DNA from: an uncultured Megasphaera sp. | Lineage (GTDB): Bacteria; Bacillota; Negativicutes; Veillonellales; Megasphaeraceae | Assembly (NCBI RefSeq): GCF_900539295.1 | Contig: NZ_UQBH01000004.1 | Coordinates: 62,001 to 126,000 of the forward strand | DNA: 64,000 bases | Direction: 5' to 3' | Shown here: one piece after another, positions 7,596 through 15,508 of the stretch | Layout of the letters: each line of letters starts with the position of its first letter | Position numbering within the stretch: position 1 is the first letter of the stretch | Notes under the pieces: generated by a model | Databases searched by the model: none | What the model was told of the DNA's origin: nothing | The model's input: only the letters and a program-made list of their open reading frames with translations | Translations under genes and position numbers: made by a program

Positions 7596-9827
7596 ATGTC
7601 TGAAGAAGAATTGGAAACGAAACAGAAACATCATCACGATCATGACCATCATCATGACCACGATCACAAGCACCATCACGACCATGATCACAAACATCAT
7701 GATCATGACCACCATCATGACCATGACCACCATCACGACCATGACCATCATCACGACCATGAGCACCATCACGACCATGACCATCATCATGACCATGAGC
7801 ACCATCACGACCATGACCATCATCATGACCATGGTCATGACTGTCTGGCCGACCACGTCCATCCCCACGATCACAATCATCCCCACGTCCACGGCGGCGT
7901 CAATGACTACATGAAGGCCGTCGCCGAATACCGCAAAACCTTCGCCTCGAAGCAGGATGTCCTGGACCATACGCCGGATCCGGCCGTCCGAGAAATGCTG
8001 CTGCGCATGGAACAGATTGGCTGTGACACGACCTTCGACCGCTTCGATCAGCAAAAGCCCCAGTGTACCTTTGGTCTGGCCGGCGTCTGCTGTAAAAACT
8101 GCAACATGGGCCCCTGTAAGATTACGCCTAAGACGCCCCGCGGCGTCTGCGGTGCCGATGCCGACCTCATCGTATCGCGCAACATCCTGCGCAGTGCTGC
8201 TGCCGGCGTCGCCCAGCACGGTGCCCATGCCCGTGAAGTCTTGCTGACCTTAAAATTCATCTCCGAAGGTCGACTGAACCTCCCCATTCTCGGCGTTGAA
8301 AAACTGCACCAGGTCTGCAAAGCCTTCGGCATTCCCGACGACACGGACGACGTCAAAGCCCTGGCCGGTAAATTGGCCGACGTCCTCTTAGCCGACCTCT
8401 CTCGCCCGACTCCGGACGATTACGAAACCATCAAAGCCATGGCCCCGGCCGAACGGCAAAAGGTTTGGAACGACCTCGACATCATCCCTATCAGCGCCTA
8501 CAATGAAGTCTTCGACGCCTATCACCGCACCGGCGTCGGCACCGACGGCGACTGGCAGAGCATCATGAAACAGTTCCTGCGCTGCGGTCTGGCCTTCTGC
8601 TTTACCGGCGTCGTCGCTGCCAACATCGCAACGGACGTCGTCTTCGGCATCGGCCATCGAGCTACGTCTAAAGTAAATATCGGTGCCTTGAAAAAGGGCT
8701 ACGTCAACATCGCCGTCCACGGCCATCTTCCGACCTTGGTCAGTGAAATCGTCCGCATCGGCCGCAGTCAGGAATTCATCGACCTGGCCAAGGCCCATGG
8801 TGCTAAGGGCATCCAGTTCTACGGCGTCTGCTGTTCCTGCCTGGCTGCCATGTACCGCTACGAAGGGGTCATCCCCTTGTCGAACGCCGTCGGCGCCGAA
8901 CTCGTCCTCGGCACGGGTGCCCTCGACTTGTGGGTTGCCGACGTACAGGACGTCTTCCCGTCCATCATGGACGTCGCCCGCTGCTTCAAGACGACCGTCG
9001 TCACCACCAGTGATTCCGCCCGCCTGCCCGGTGCCGAACACTACGCCTATGACCATCACCATTCCAACATCGAAGACACAGAAAAATTGGCCCGAAAAAT
9101 CGTTACCCGGGCCATCGAAAGCTTTGAAGCCCGCCGCGACGTACCGGTCTTCATTCCGTCCTACGAAGTCACGGCTGACGTCGGCTTCAATGCTGAAAAC
9201 ATTGCCGAAGAATTCAACGGCTTCGGTCCCTTGGCCGACGCCCTTAAGAGCGGTCAGCTCAAGGGGATCGTCAACATCGTCGGCTGCAATAACCCCCGTG
9301 TCGTTTACGAACGGGCCGTCGTCGACGTCGCCGAAGAGTTGTTAAAGAACGACATTCTCCTGTTCACCAACGGCTGTGCTTCCTTCCCGCTCTTAAAACT
9401 CGGATTCTGCAGCAAGGACGGCGCCGCCAAAGCCGGTGACTCCCTGCAGAAATTCCTCGGCGGCAAGCTGCCTCCCGTATGGCACATGGGTGAATGCGTC
9501 GACAACACCCGGGCATCCGTCGTCTTAGGCGGTATCGCCCAGGCTGCCGGCCACGACATCAAGGATATGCCTTATGCCTTTACCAGCCCGGAATGGTCCA
9601 ACGAAAAAGGCCTCGACGCCTCTCTCGCCTTCCGCCTCTTCGGCATCAATTCTTATCACTGCGTCGAACCGCCGGTACAGGGCTCGACGAATGTCGAAAA
9701 CTTCTTAAAACACGATACCAAGGATACCCTCGGTTCGGTCATGACAGTCAACGTCGATCCCAAAGCATTGGCTAAACAGATTGTCGCCGACATCGAAGAA
9801 AAACGCCGCAAATTGGGCTGGGACTAA
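7596..9827 (+). CDS. cooS: CooS-like carbon monoxide dehydrogenase homologue with histidine-rich N-terminus and altered C-cluster motif
   Basis: A 743-residue protein. Residues 12-99 are almost only His and Asp, built on an HHHDHD repeat. The rest is a full-length CooS catalytic subunit. The N-terminal B/D-cluster cysteines are present (QIGC, QCTFGLAGVCCKNCNMGPC, RGVCGA). C-cluster residues present are the HGHLP histidines (375/377), C412/C413 in GVCCSC, C564 in GCNN, C594 in NGC, C634 in GECVD and K671 in SPEWSNEK. The cysteine expected in the DVQC segment is replaced by D452 (codon GAC at 8949). In a known deviant enzyme, CooS-V of Carboxydothermus, loss of a C-cluster cysteine goes with an Fe/S/O cluster, no CO activity and slow hydroxylamine reduction. 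CO oxidation should therefore not be assumed. No cooC, cooF or acetyl-CoA synthase gene is near. It is a single gene between two terminators, with ribosome binding site GAGGGGAAG. Confidence 0.88.
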   Translation: MSEEELETKQKHHHDHDHHHDHDHKHHHDHDHKHHDHDHHHDHDHHHDHDHHHDHEHHHDHDHHHDHEHHHDHDHHHDHGHDCLADHVHPHDHNHPHVHGGVNDYMKAVAEYRKTFASKQDVLDHTPDPAVREMLLRMEQIGCDTTFDRFDQQKPQCTFGLAGVCCKNCNMGPCKITPKTPRGVCGADADLIVSRNILRSAAAGVAQHGAHAREVLLTLKFISEGRLNLPILGVEKLHQVCKAFGIPDDTDDVKALAGKLADVLLADLSRPTPDDYETIKAMAPAERQKVWNDLDIIPISAYNEVFDAYHRTGVGTDGDWQSIMKQFLRCGLAFCFTGVVAANIATDVVFGIGHRATSKVNIGALKKGYVNIAVHGHLPTLVSEIVRIGRSQEFIDLAKAHGAKGIQFYGVCCSCLAAMYRYEGVIPLSNAVGAELVLGTGALDLWVADVQDVFPSIMDVARCFKTTVVTTSDSARLPGAEHYAYDHHHSNIEDTEKLARKIVTRAIESFEARRDVPVFIPSYEVTADVGFNAENIAEEFNGFGPLADALKSGQLKGIVNIVGCNNPRVVYERAVVDVAEELLKNDILLFTNGCASFPLLKLGFCSKDGAAKAGDSLQKFLGGKLPPVWHMGECVDNTRASVVLGGIAQAAGHDIKDMPYAFTSPEWSNEKGLDASLAFRLFGINSYHCVEPPVQGSTNVENFLKHDTKDTLGSVMTVNVDPKALAKQIVADIEEKRRKLGWD
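7629..7841 (+). repeat. 18-bp tandem repeat coding HHHDHD units in the CooS-like gene
   Basis: Imperfect in-frame repeats of CACCATCACGACCATGAC encode the histidine/aspartate tract (codons 12-82). His codons CAT and CAC alternate, and the register stays in frame throughout. Such repeats can change copy number by slippage. Confidence 0.85.
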
Positions 9828-9863
9828 GTTACCCGTCTATACAGTGACGATCTCGTATCATAC

Positions 9864-9900
9864 AAAAACTCCCGCCAAGGATTTCTTGGCGGGAGTTTTC
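9864..9900 (+). terminator. Terminator after the CooS-like gene
   Basis: Perfect 15-bp arms (AAAACTCCCGCCAAG and CTTGGCGGGAGTTTT) around a five-base loop. Strong intrinsic terminator, likely to work in both directions because the convergent gene ends at 9944. Confidence 0.88.
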
Positions 9901-9943
9901 ACGTATATACAGAGAAGAGGATATTTCAATACGACTGCATCGA

Positions 9944-10306
9944 TTACATATCCCGGCTGGCTACGATATCGACACCGAGTCCCAAGATATCTTTGACGAT
10001 GACGTCACCTGTCTTTACGGGAGCTTTGACATGGACGCTGCGCAGTGCCAGAGCACAGTCGAGGATCTTTCCTTTCGGAAGCGTCGTCTTGGATACGACC
10101 GGCAAGAGCGGCAGTTCGCCGCCTTCAATGGCGACCGTCGACGTCAGCATCCGCTGGGGATCGGTCAATTCCTGATGGGCATATGTTTCGCCGCGCGGGC
10201 AGGTATTGCCGGTGACGTTCGTCACTTTACCGTCTTCCAGCGTAACCGTAAGCAAGCAGCCCATGGGGCAGTTAATGCAGTTTAATTGTTTCGTTTCTAC
10301 GCTCAT
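9944..10306 (-). CDS. DUF1667 family protein of the glycerol-3-phosphate oxidoreductase operon
   Basis: A 120-residue protein of the DUF1667 family. It has an N-terminal Cys pattern (NCINCPMGC, plus a later Cys in GNTCPRGE) that could bind an iron-sulfur cluster or zinc. It is the last of three genes with the two flavoproteins upstream, its ATG 1 nt after the stop of the previous gene. In Firmicutes this trio stands in for GlpABC-type anaerobic glycerol-3-phosphate dehydrogenase, and this small protein is a plausible electron-transfer subunit. Its exact role is unknown. Confidence 0.75.
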   Translation of the reverse strand: MSVETKQLNCINCPMGCLLTVTLEDGKVTNVTGNTCPRGETYAHQELTDPQRMLTSTVAIEGGELPLLPVVSKTTLPKGKILDCALALRSVHVKAPVKTGDVIVKDILGLGVDIVASRDM

Positions 10307-10307
10307 A

Positions 10308-11576
10308 TTATGCTTCCTCCTTTACGGAAACAGTCCAATCCGCATGATGACCTTTAGCTTTAGCAGCCGGTACGTTGACGGCAATCATTTCACTCGGTTT
10401 GGCGACGGGGAGGACTTTCGTCAATAGCGTATCGTCACCGCTCTTTACGGTAAGGCGAACTTTTTTCATCGGCTTGCGAACCCGCATGAAGAGGCGAATC
10501 GTTTCGCCTTCTGCCGTAGCCCGGACGTGCTGAGGGACGCAGGTTCTGACTTCATCAACAGCTTCAACGGCGATATCCGCTACGTCTTCCGGCAGCTGTT
10601 CCTGTGCTTTAAGAGCCGCATACTTGCCGGCGATTTCCGCTTCTTCCGATACGAAGTCGACTAAGTCGTGGACATGGACGACGTTGCCGGCAGCAAAGAT
10701 GCCGGGGATGCTCGTTTCACGATGCTGGTCGACGATTGGGCCGTTAGTCAAGGGATGCATGGCCATGCCCAGGCCGCGGGACAATTCATTTTCCGGAATG
10801 AGGCCGACCGACAGGAGCAGGGTATCGCAGTCGATATCGAATTCCGTGCCCGGAATCGGTTTCATATGGTCGTCGACCTTGGCGGCCGTAATGCCGTTGA
10901 CTCGGTCTTTCCCGTGGATAGCCGTGATCGTATGGGACAAATACAGGGGAATGTCGTAGTCATAGAGGCACTGCACCATGTTTCGAGTAAGACCGTTGGA
11001 GAAGGGGCAGATTTCCAGGACTGCCTGTACTTTACAGCCTTCAAGAGTCATGCGGCGGGCCATGATCAAGCCGATATCGCCGCTGCCGAGGATGACGATT
11101 TTCTTGCCCGGCAGGTAGCCTTCCATATTGACCATGCGCTGAGCGGCCCCTGCCGTAAAGACGCCGGCCGGACGATAGCCGGGAATGCGGATGGCACCGC
11201 GGGTCCGTTCACGACAGCCCATGGTGAGGATGATCGTCTTGCCCTTTACTTTCATCAGACCATGTTCCGGACTGACAGCCGTAACGGTCTTATCCTGATT
11301 GATATTGAGGACCATCGTGTCGACGAGGATCTTGATTTCCGGTTTATTTTTGACCAAATCATAGCACCGCTGTGCATAGCCGGGGCCGGTCAGTTCTTCT
11401 TTGAAGTGATGGAGACCGAAGCCGTTGTGGATGCACTGCTGAAGGATGCCGCCGGCTTCACGGTCACGTTCCAAGACGAGGACTTGTTTAGCACCATTCT
11501 GCCAGGCGCTGTATGCAGCAGACAGGCCTGCCGGGCCGCCGCCAACGATGATAATATCATAAAGTTGTTCACCCAT
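10308..11576 (-). CDS. NAD(P)/FAD-dependent oxidoreductase, GlpA operon partner
   Basis: A 422-residue pyridine nucleotide-disulfide oxidoreductase-type flavoprotein. The FAD motif VGGGPAGLSAA is at residues 11-21. A second Rossmann motif, ILGSGDIG, sits near residue 160, and GIFAAGNVVHVHD closes the FAD site. The segment ILQQCIHNGFGL near residue 50 is typical of this subfamily. The ATG overlaps the stop of the GlpA-like gene in TAATG, so translation is coupled. It is likely the second flavoprotein of an anaerobic glycerol-3-phosphate oxidising complex that moves electrons to NAD or a carrier; the direction of flow is inference. Confidence 0.82.
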   Translation of the reverse strand: MGEQLYDIIIVGGGPAGLSAAYSAWQNGAKQVLVLERDREAGGILQQCIHNGFGLHHFKEELTGPGYAQRCYDLVKNKPEIKILVDTMVLNINQDKTVTAVSPEHGLMKVKGKTIILTMGCRERTRGAIRIPGYRPAGVFTAGAAQRMVNMEGYLPGKKIVILGSGDIGLIMARRMTLEGCKVQAVLEICPFSNGLTRNMVQCLYDYDIPLYLSHTITAIHGKDRVNGITAAKVDDHMKPIPGTEFDIDCDTLLLSVGLIPENELSRGLGMAMHPLTNGPIVDQHRETSIPGIFAAGNVVHVHDLVDFVSEEAEIAGKYAALKAQEQLPEDVADIAVEAVDEVRTCVPQHVRATAEGETIRLFMRVRKPMKKVRLTVKSGDDTLLTKVLPVAKPSEMIAVNVPAAKAKGHHADWTVSVKEEA

Positions 11577-13036
11577 TATGCCTTACCTCCGCTTTCTTTA
11601 TTATAGAACATATAGGAATTACGCATTTCTTTCCGGACTTCCGTAACCGGGATGTTCAATTCACGAGCCAAAATCTGTGTAACGCGAGGTCCGCAGAAAC
11701 CGCCTTGACAGCGGCCCATGCCGGCACGGGTACGGCGCTTGACGCCGTCGACAGTACGGGCACCGACGGGGCGATGGATGGCATCGATGATTTCGCCTTC
11801 CGTAATCGTTTCACAGCGGCAGATGACGCGGCCGTAACGGGGATCTTTAGCGATGAGAGCTTTTTGATCAGCATCGAGCATCATGCGGAAGTAAGGCTGA
11901 GCCGGACGGCCTTTTTTATAGTCGGTCTTAGCTGAAGCGCCCGTTTCAGACACGATGAGGTTTACCAATTTCTTGGCAATGGCCGGCGCCGATGTAAGGC
12001 CCGGCGACTGGATGCCGGCAGCATGGAGCAGTCCCGTCGTCTTTTCCGACGGACCGACGATAAAGTCGCCCGTATTGGAAACGGCGCGGACACCGGAGAA
12101 TTCAGTAATCGTAGCACCTACAGGGATATTCGGAACTAAGCGGCGTGCTTTGTCCAGAATTTCATCCATACCGGGGATGGTAACGGCCGTATCATCCTTG
12201 TCGTCTTCCGGCAGGTCCTGTGCATTCGGACCGACGAAGACGTTGCCGTGCGTCGTCGCACAGACGAGGATGCCCTTGCCCATCTTAGTCGGCGTCGGGA
12301 AGATCGGCGAGTAAACCAAATCCTTCTGAGCCGTCTTATCGAAGAGGATGTATTCGCCGCGGCGCGGTTTAATCGTAAAGCTGTCGTCGCCGGCCAGGCG
12401 GCTGATGTCGTCGGCATGAATGCCGGCTGCATTGATGACGTATTTCGTTTCGATCGTTCCCTTATCCGTTTCAACGGCCTTAACGGCACCGCCTTCTACG
12501 ACGATGTCCGTAACCTTGCAGTCGCGGATGACTTCCGCCCCGTTGATGACGGCATTTTCGGCAAAGGCCAGAGCCAATCCGAAAGGCCAGCAGATGCCTG
12601 CCGTCGGTGCAAAGAGAGCGCCTTTGATGTCTTTGCTGACATTCGGTTCTTCTTTGCGCATTTCATCACCGCTGATGATTTTCAAGCCGGGAACGCCGTT
12701 AGCCTGCCCCCGGGCGAGGAGTTCTTTAAGAACTTCTATCTGTTCGTCGTCGAGAGCTGCTACATATGACCCGGACCAACGAATTTCCAAATCTAATTCA
12801 TCTTTCAATTCATGGTACATGGCATTGCCTTCTACATTCATGAGCGCCTTCATGCTGCCCGTCGGAGCATCGAAACCTGCGTGAAGAATGGCACTATTGC
12901 CTTTTGTTGTACCGGCTGCCAATTCCGGTTCCTGTTCAACCAGAACGGCACGAAGCTTATACTTTGATAATTCGTGCAAAATGGCTGTGCCGGTAATACC
13001 GCCGCCAATTACGACGACATCTGCTTGTTTTGTCAT
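11576..13036 (-). CDS. glpA: GlpA-like glycerol-3-phosphate dehydrogenase, FAD subunit with BFD-type [2Fe-2S] domain
   Basis: A 486-residue flavoprotein. The N-terminal DAO-type FAD domain has VVIGGGITGTAIL near residues 8-20. The C-terminal region (about 390-480) is a BFD-like iron-sulfur domain with CRCE and GRCQGGFCGP. It is expected to oxidise glycerol-3-phosphate to dihydroxyacetone phosphate. The start is set at ATG 13036, as AGAGG lies 8 nt upstream; a GTG two codons earlier is too close to it. It heads a coupled three-gene operon, with glpK in a neighbouring transcription unit. L-2-hydroxyglutarate oxidase-type activity is an alternative for this domain order, but glpK next door favours glycerol-3-phosphate. 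Confidence 0.82.
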   Translation of the reverse strand: MTKQADVVVIGGGITGTAILHELSKYKLRAVLVEQEPELAAGTTKGNSAILHAGFDAPTGSMKALMNVEGNAMYHELKDELDLEIRWSGSYVAALDDEQIEVLKELLARGQANGVPGLKIISGDEMRKEEPNVSKDIKGALFAPTAGICWPFGLALAFAENAVINGAEVIRDCKVTDIVVEGGAVKAVETDKGTIETKYVINAAGIHADDISRLAGDDSFTIKPRRGEYILFDKTAQKDLVYSPIFPTPTKMGKGILVCATTHGNVFVGPNAQDLPEDDKDDTAVTIPGMDEILDKARRLVPNIPVGATITEFSGVRAVSNTGDFIVGPSEKTTGLLHAAGIQSPGLTSAPAIAKKLVNLIVSETGASAKTDYKKGRPAQPYFRMMLDADQKALIAKDPRYGRVICRCETITEGEIIDAIHRPVGARTVDGVKRRTRAGMGRCQGGFCGPRVTQILARELNIPVTEVRKEMRNSYMFYNKESGGKA

Positions 13037-13122
13037 ATTCACAACCTCTTTCTCTGTAAATGCCTATGGATTACTATCTTTGATGCCCTTATTATATAAG
13101 TTTGTGAAAATAATTGCAAGCT

Positions 13123-13139
13123 TATTTTTACATATTTTC
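13123..13139. promoter_or_regulatory. Shared glp element, glpA copy
   Basis: TATTTTTACATATTTTC lies about 86 bp upstream of the GlpA-like gene. It matches 16 of 17 bases of an element upstream of glpK (15297-15313), in the same orientation to its gene. Candidate operator for co-regulation. Confidence 0.45.
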
Positions 13140-13158
13140 ATTTCAGGGTAATGAAAAT
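13134..13158. promoter_or_regulatory. ATTTTCATT-N7-AATGAAAAT dyad upstream of glpA
   Basis: A perfect inverted repeat with 9-bp arms overlaps the shared glp element. It could be the operator itself. The regulator is unknown. Confidence 0.4.
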
Positions 13159-13248
13159 TTATCATGTCCATAAAACAAGCTACACTTCACGCTTAATGCT
13201 TTATGAAATTAAATTCAATATATGAAGAAACTTTGTAAATATATAAAA

Positions 13249-13277
13249 TTATAGGGACCCGAATCGAGTCCCTATAA
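13249..13277 (-). terminator. Terminator of the glpK-glpF transcript
   Basis: TTATAGGGAC and GTCCCTATAA arms around a nine-base loop, followed on the minus strand by ATTTTATATATTT. It lies just past the decayed glpF. Confidence 0.6.
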
Positions 13278-13299
13278 CCACAATAAACTTCACATGAAA

Positions 13300-13673
13300 T
13301 TAAAATACGTGCAGTGCCGTCGCGATGACATAGGCAGCAAGGGTACCGGCCATAGGAGCGATGACGGGCACCCAGGCTGCCGCCCAAATTTGAACTATGG
13401 ACGTTACGATAAACTGCGGAACCGTGTAGATGCCGATGAGGGTCTCGACCAAGGTAACGGCCGGATTCAAATCGCCCTGAGGAGCGCCCAGGGGCGTTGC
13501 CGGAAAGACACCGAGGGTTACGGCGGTTACGGCAACCCCCATGCCGTCGTAATACAAATCCAGCCGCCTTAGCCCTTTGAGTTAGCCATTGTGTTGCAGG
13601 CGCAGACGCCGCCCCCGAAGACGATGAGGACCATCGTTCCGATAAATTCACCAAGTAAGTTATCGTATATCAT
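13300..13673 (-). pseudogene. glpF: Decayed glycerol uptake facilitator (glpF remnant)
   Basis: The remains of a MIP-family channel, 17 nt downstream of glpK. The ATG at 13673 starts a readable N-terminus (MIYDNLLGEFIGT... FGGGV) for 34 codons up to SKG. An in-frame TAA follows, where relatives read on into a segment that here still spells GGWICITTAWG. The frame then shifts, and the next frame continues AVTLGVF, the first NPA motif (GDLNPAVTL) and a last membrane segment (AWVPVIAPMAGTLAAYV). About 124 codons remain against a usual 230-240, and the second NPA motif is missing. So there is a nonsense codon, a frameshift and an internal deletion. It cannot make a functional channel. Confidence 0.8.
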
Positions 13674-13689
13674 AACTATGCACTCGCTG

Positions 13690-15195
13690 TCAGTCTTCAT
13701 CACTCAGCCAATGCATGGCATGTTTGACAGCCTTGCGCCAGCCTTTATAATAGGCATTCGATTTTTCCGGATTCATCGTCGGTTCAAACCGGTTTTGAAG
13801 TTTCCAGCTCGACACTAACTCTTCTTTGGAATCCCAGACGCCGACAGCAAGGCCTGCCAAGTAGGCCGCGCCGAGAGCCGTCGTTTCAATGACCTGCGGT
13901 CTGTCGACGGGAACACCGAGGATATCGGCCTGGAACTGCATGAGCATATTGTTGGCAACGGCACCGCCGTCAACCTTCAAAGCGGCCAGTTTGATGCCCG
14001 AGTCGGCTTCCATGGCACCGAGAACGTCTTTCGTCTGATACGCCATAGAGTCCAGAGTTGCCCGGACGATATGAGCTTTTTTCGTGCCCCGGGTAATGCC
14101 GATGATGAGGCCGCGGGCATCCATATCCCAATAAGGAGCTCCCAGGCCGACGAAGGCCGGTACGACATAGACGCCGTCCGAATCGGGAACGCGTTTTGCT
14201 ACCCATTCCGAATCAGGAGCCGTATCGATGAGGCGCAGGCCGTCGCGGAGCCACTGAATCGCCGAACCGGCAACGAAGATCGAGCCTTCGAGGGCATATT
14301 CGACCTTACCGTCAAGGCCCCAGGCAATGGTCGTGACCAAACCGTTTTTAGACGGAATAGGCGTCGTCCCCGTATTCATCAGCATGAAGCAGCCCGTCCC
14401 GTAGGTATTCTTAGCCATGCCCGGTTCAAAGCAAGTTTGACCGAAAAGAGCAGCCTGCTGGTCACCGGCGATACCGGCGATGTTGACCATGCCGCCGAGA
14501 ATCGACGGTTCCGTCCAGCCATAGATATCGCTCGACGGACGAACTTCCGGCAGCATCGACTTGGGAACGGTTAAATATTCAAGGAGTTGGTCGTCCCACT
14601 TTAGTTCTTTGATGTTGAACATAAGTGTACGCGACGCGTTGGAATAGTCCGTAATGAAAACCTGTCCGCCCGTCAGTTTCCAAACGAGCCAGCAGTCGAT
14701 AGTGCCGAAGAGGAGATCCCCTTTTTCGGCTTTTTCTCTGGCCCCTTCTACGTTGTCGAGGATCCACTTTACCTTAGTACCGGAAAAATAGGCGTCGATG
14801 ACCAGGCCCGTTTTGTCACGGAATTCATCTACCAGGCCGCGGGCCTTCAAATCTTCACAAATATCGGCCGTCTGACGGGACTGCCAAACGATGGCATTGT
14901 ACACCGGATTGCCCGTGTTCTTATCCCAGACGACAGTCGTTTCACGCTGGTTAGTAATGCCTATGGCAGAAATTTCGTTAGCCGTCAGATTGGACTGATT
15001 CAGGGCTTCCCGCATGACTTCAAGCATGGTATGGTAAATTTCATTGGCGTCGTGTTCGACCCAGCCCGGTTTCGGGAAATAGTGGGTAAACTCTTTTTGG
15101 CTGACGCTGACGATACGAGATTCATTGTCAAAGATAATAGCGCGATTGCTCGTCGTACCGGCATCGAGGGCCATTATATACTGCTTGTTTTGCAT
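13690..15195 (-). CDS. glpK: Glycerol kinase
   Basis: A 501-residue FGGY-family kinase that phosphorylates glycerol to glycerol-3-phosphate. The N-terminal phosphate loop DAGTTSNRAIIFD is at residues 11-23, and family segments such as ITNQRETTVVWDK, GIAGDQQAALFGQ and KVDGGAVANNMLMQ are intact. The length is normal. The ribosome binding site GGAAGGAG precedes the ATG. The next gene in the operon is the broken glpF, so glycerol must enter by diffusion or another channel. A SorC-family regulator is divergent, and a repeated element upstream is shared with the glpA operon. Confidence 0.95.
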   Translation of the reverse strand: MQNKQYIMALDAGTTSNRAIIFDNESRIVSVSQKEFTHYFPKPGWVEHDANEIYHTMLEVMREALNQSNLTANEISAIGITNQRETTVVWDKNTGNPVYNAIVWQSRQTADICEDLKARGLVDEFRDKTGLVIDAYFSGTKVKWILDNVEGAREKAEKGDLLFGTIDCWLVWKLTGGQVFITDYSNASRTLMFNIKELKWDDQLLEYLTVPKSMLPEVRPSSDIYGWTEPSILGGMVNIAGIAGDQQAALFGQTCFEPGMAKNTYGTGCFMLMNTGTTPIPSKNGLVTTIAWGLDGKVEYALEGSIFVAGSAIQWLRDGLRLIDTAPDSEWVAKRVPDSDGVYVVPAFVGLGAPYWDMDARGLIIGITRGTKKAHIVRATLDSMAYQTKDVLGAMEADSGIKLAALKVDGGAVANNMLMQFQADILGVPVDRPQVIETTALGAAYLAGLAVGVWDSKEELVSSWKLQNRFEPTMNPEKSNAYYKGWRKAVKHAMHWLSDED

Positions 15196-15296
15196 AATAA
15201 CATTGCTCCTTCCAGAAAATACATCGGTTTATCCTTTCGATTTCCGCATATTTTTTACATGTACTCATTATATGTCTCTTGTAACTTTTCCAAATA

Positions 15297-15313
15297 TATT
15301 TTTACATATTTCC
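15297..15313. promoter_or_regulatory. Shared glp element, glpK copy
   Basis: TATTTTTACATATTTCC, about 100 bp upstream of glpK. It is 16/17 identical to the element upstream of the GlpA-like gene and in the same orientation to its gene. Confidence 0.45.
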
Positions 15314-15359
15314 AATTATTGTATAGCTTTTAACGATTCATATTTTTTATGCATTAAAC

Positions 15360-15390
15360 ATTATGAAAAAACGATGGCATTTTTTCTAAT
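15360..15390. promoter_or_regulatory. ATTATGAAAAAA / TTTTTTCTAAT inverted repeat
   Basis: Arms of 11-12 bp with one bulged base sit just upstream of the -35 box of the SorC-family gene. Plausible operator for that regulator, though the low complexity of the arms calls for caution. Confidence 0.35.
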
Positions 15391-15403
15391 ATTACATTTT
15401 ACC

Positions 15404-15433
15404 TTGCAAAAGTACGGTTAAAAATGCGATAAT
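15404..15433 (+). promoter_or_regulatory. Promoter of the SorC-family regulator
   Basis: TTGCAA at 15404-15409 and GATAAT at 15428-15433, 18 bp apart. Confidence 0.5.
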
Positions 15434-15508
15434 AAAGAGGACCTTATTGTTCGAAATATATTTCACCAATCCGTGTTTTTAGAAGCACCACATCGAGGAT
15501 GAATGCCT

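Larger units (their letters stand above)
15196..15508. other. Divergent control region between glpK and the SorC-family gene
   Basis: This AT-rich 313-bp region has no gene. It holds the shared glp element (15297-15313), a weaker copy near 15249-15262, an inverted repeat at 15360-15390, and a promoter for the regulator at 15404-15433. Confidence 0.7.

Noticed and set aside
7629..7841. Possible CRISPR array
   Set aside because: The repeat is contiguous, 18 bp long and codes in frame. There are no spacers.
7506..8228. Long antisense frame with Met/Val-rich repeats opposite the histidine tract
   Set aside because: It is the reverse complement of the CAT/CAC repeat, lacks a ribosome binding site and starts inside the CooS coding region.
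13193..13654. A 153-residue frame across the glpF region
   Set aside because: It runs in a third frame over the remnant, is rich in Arg and Ser, and has no channel features.
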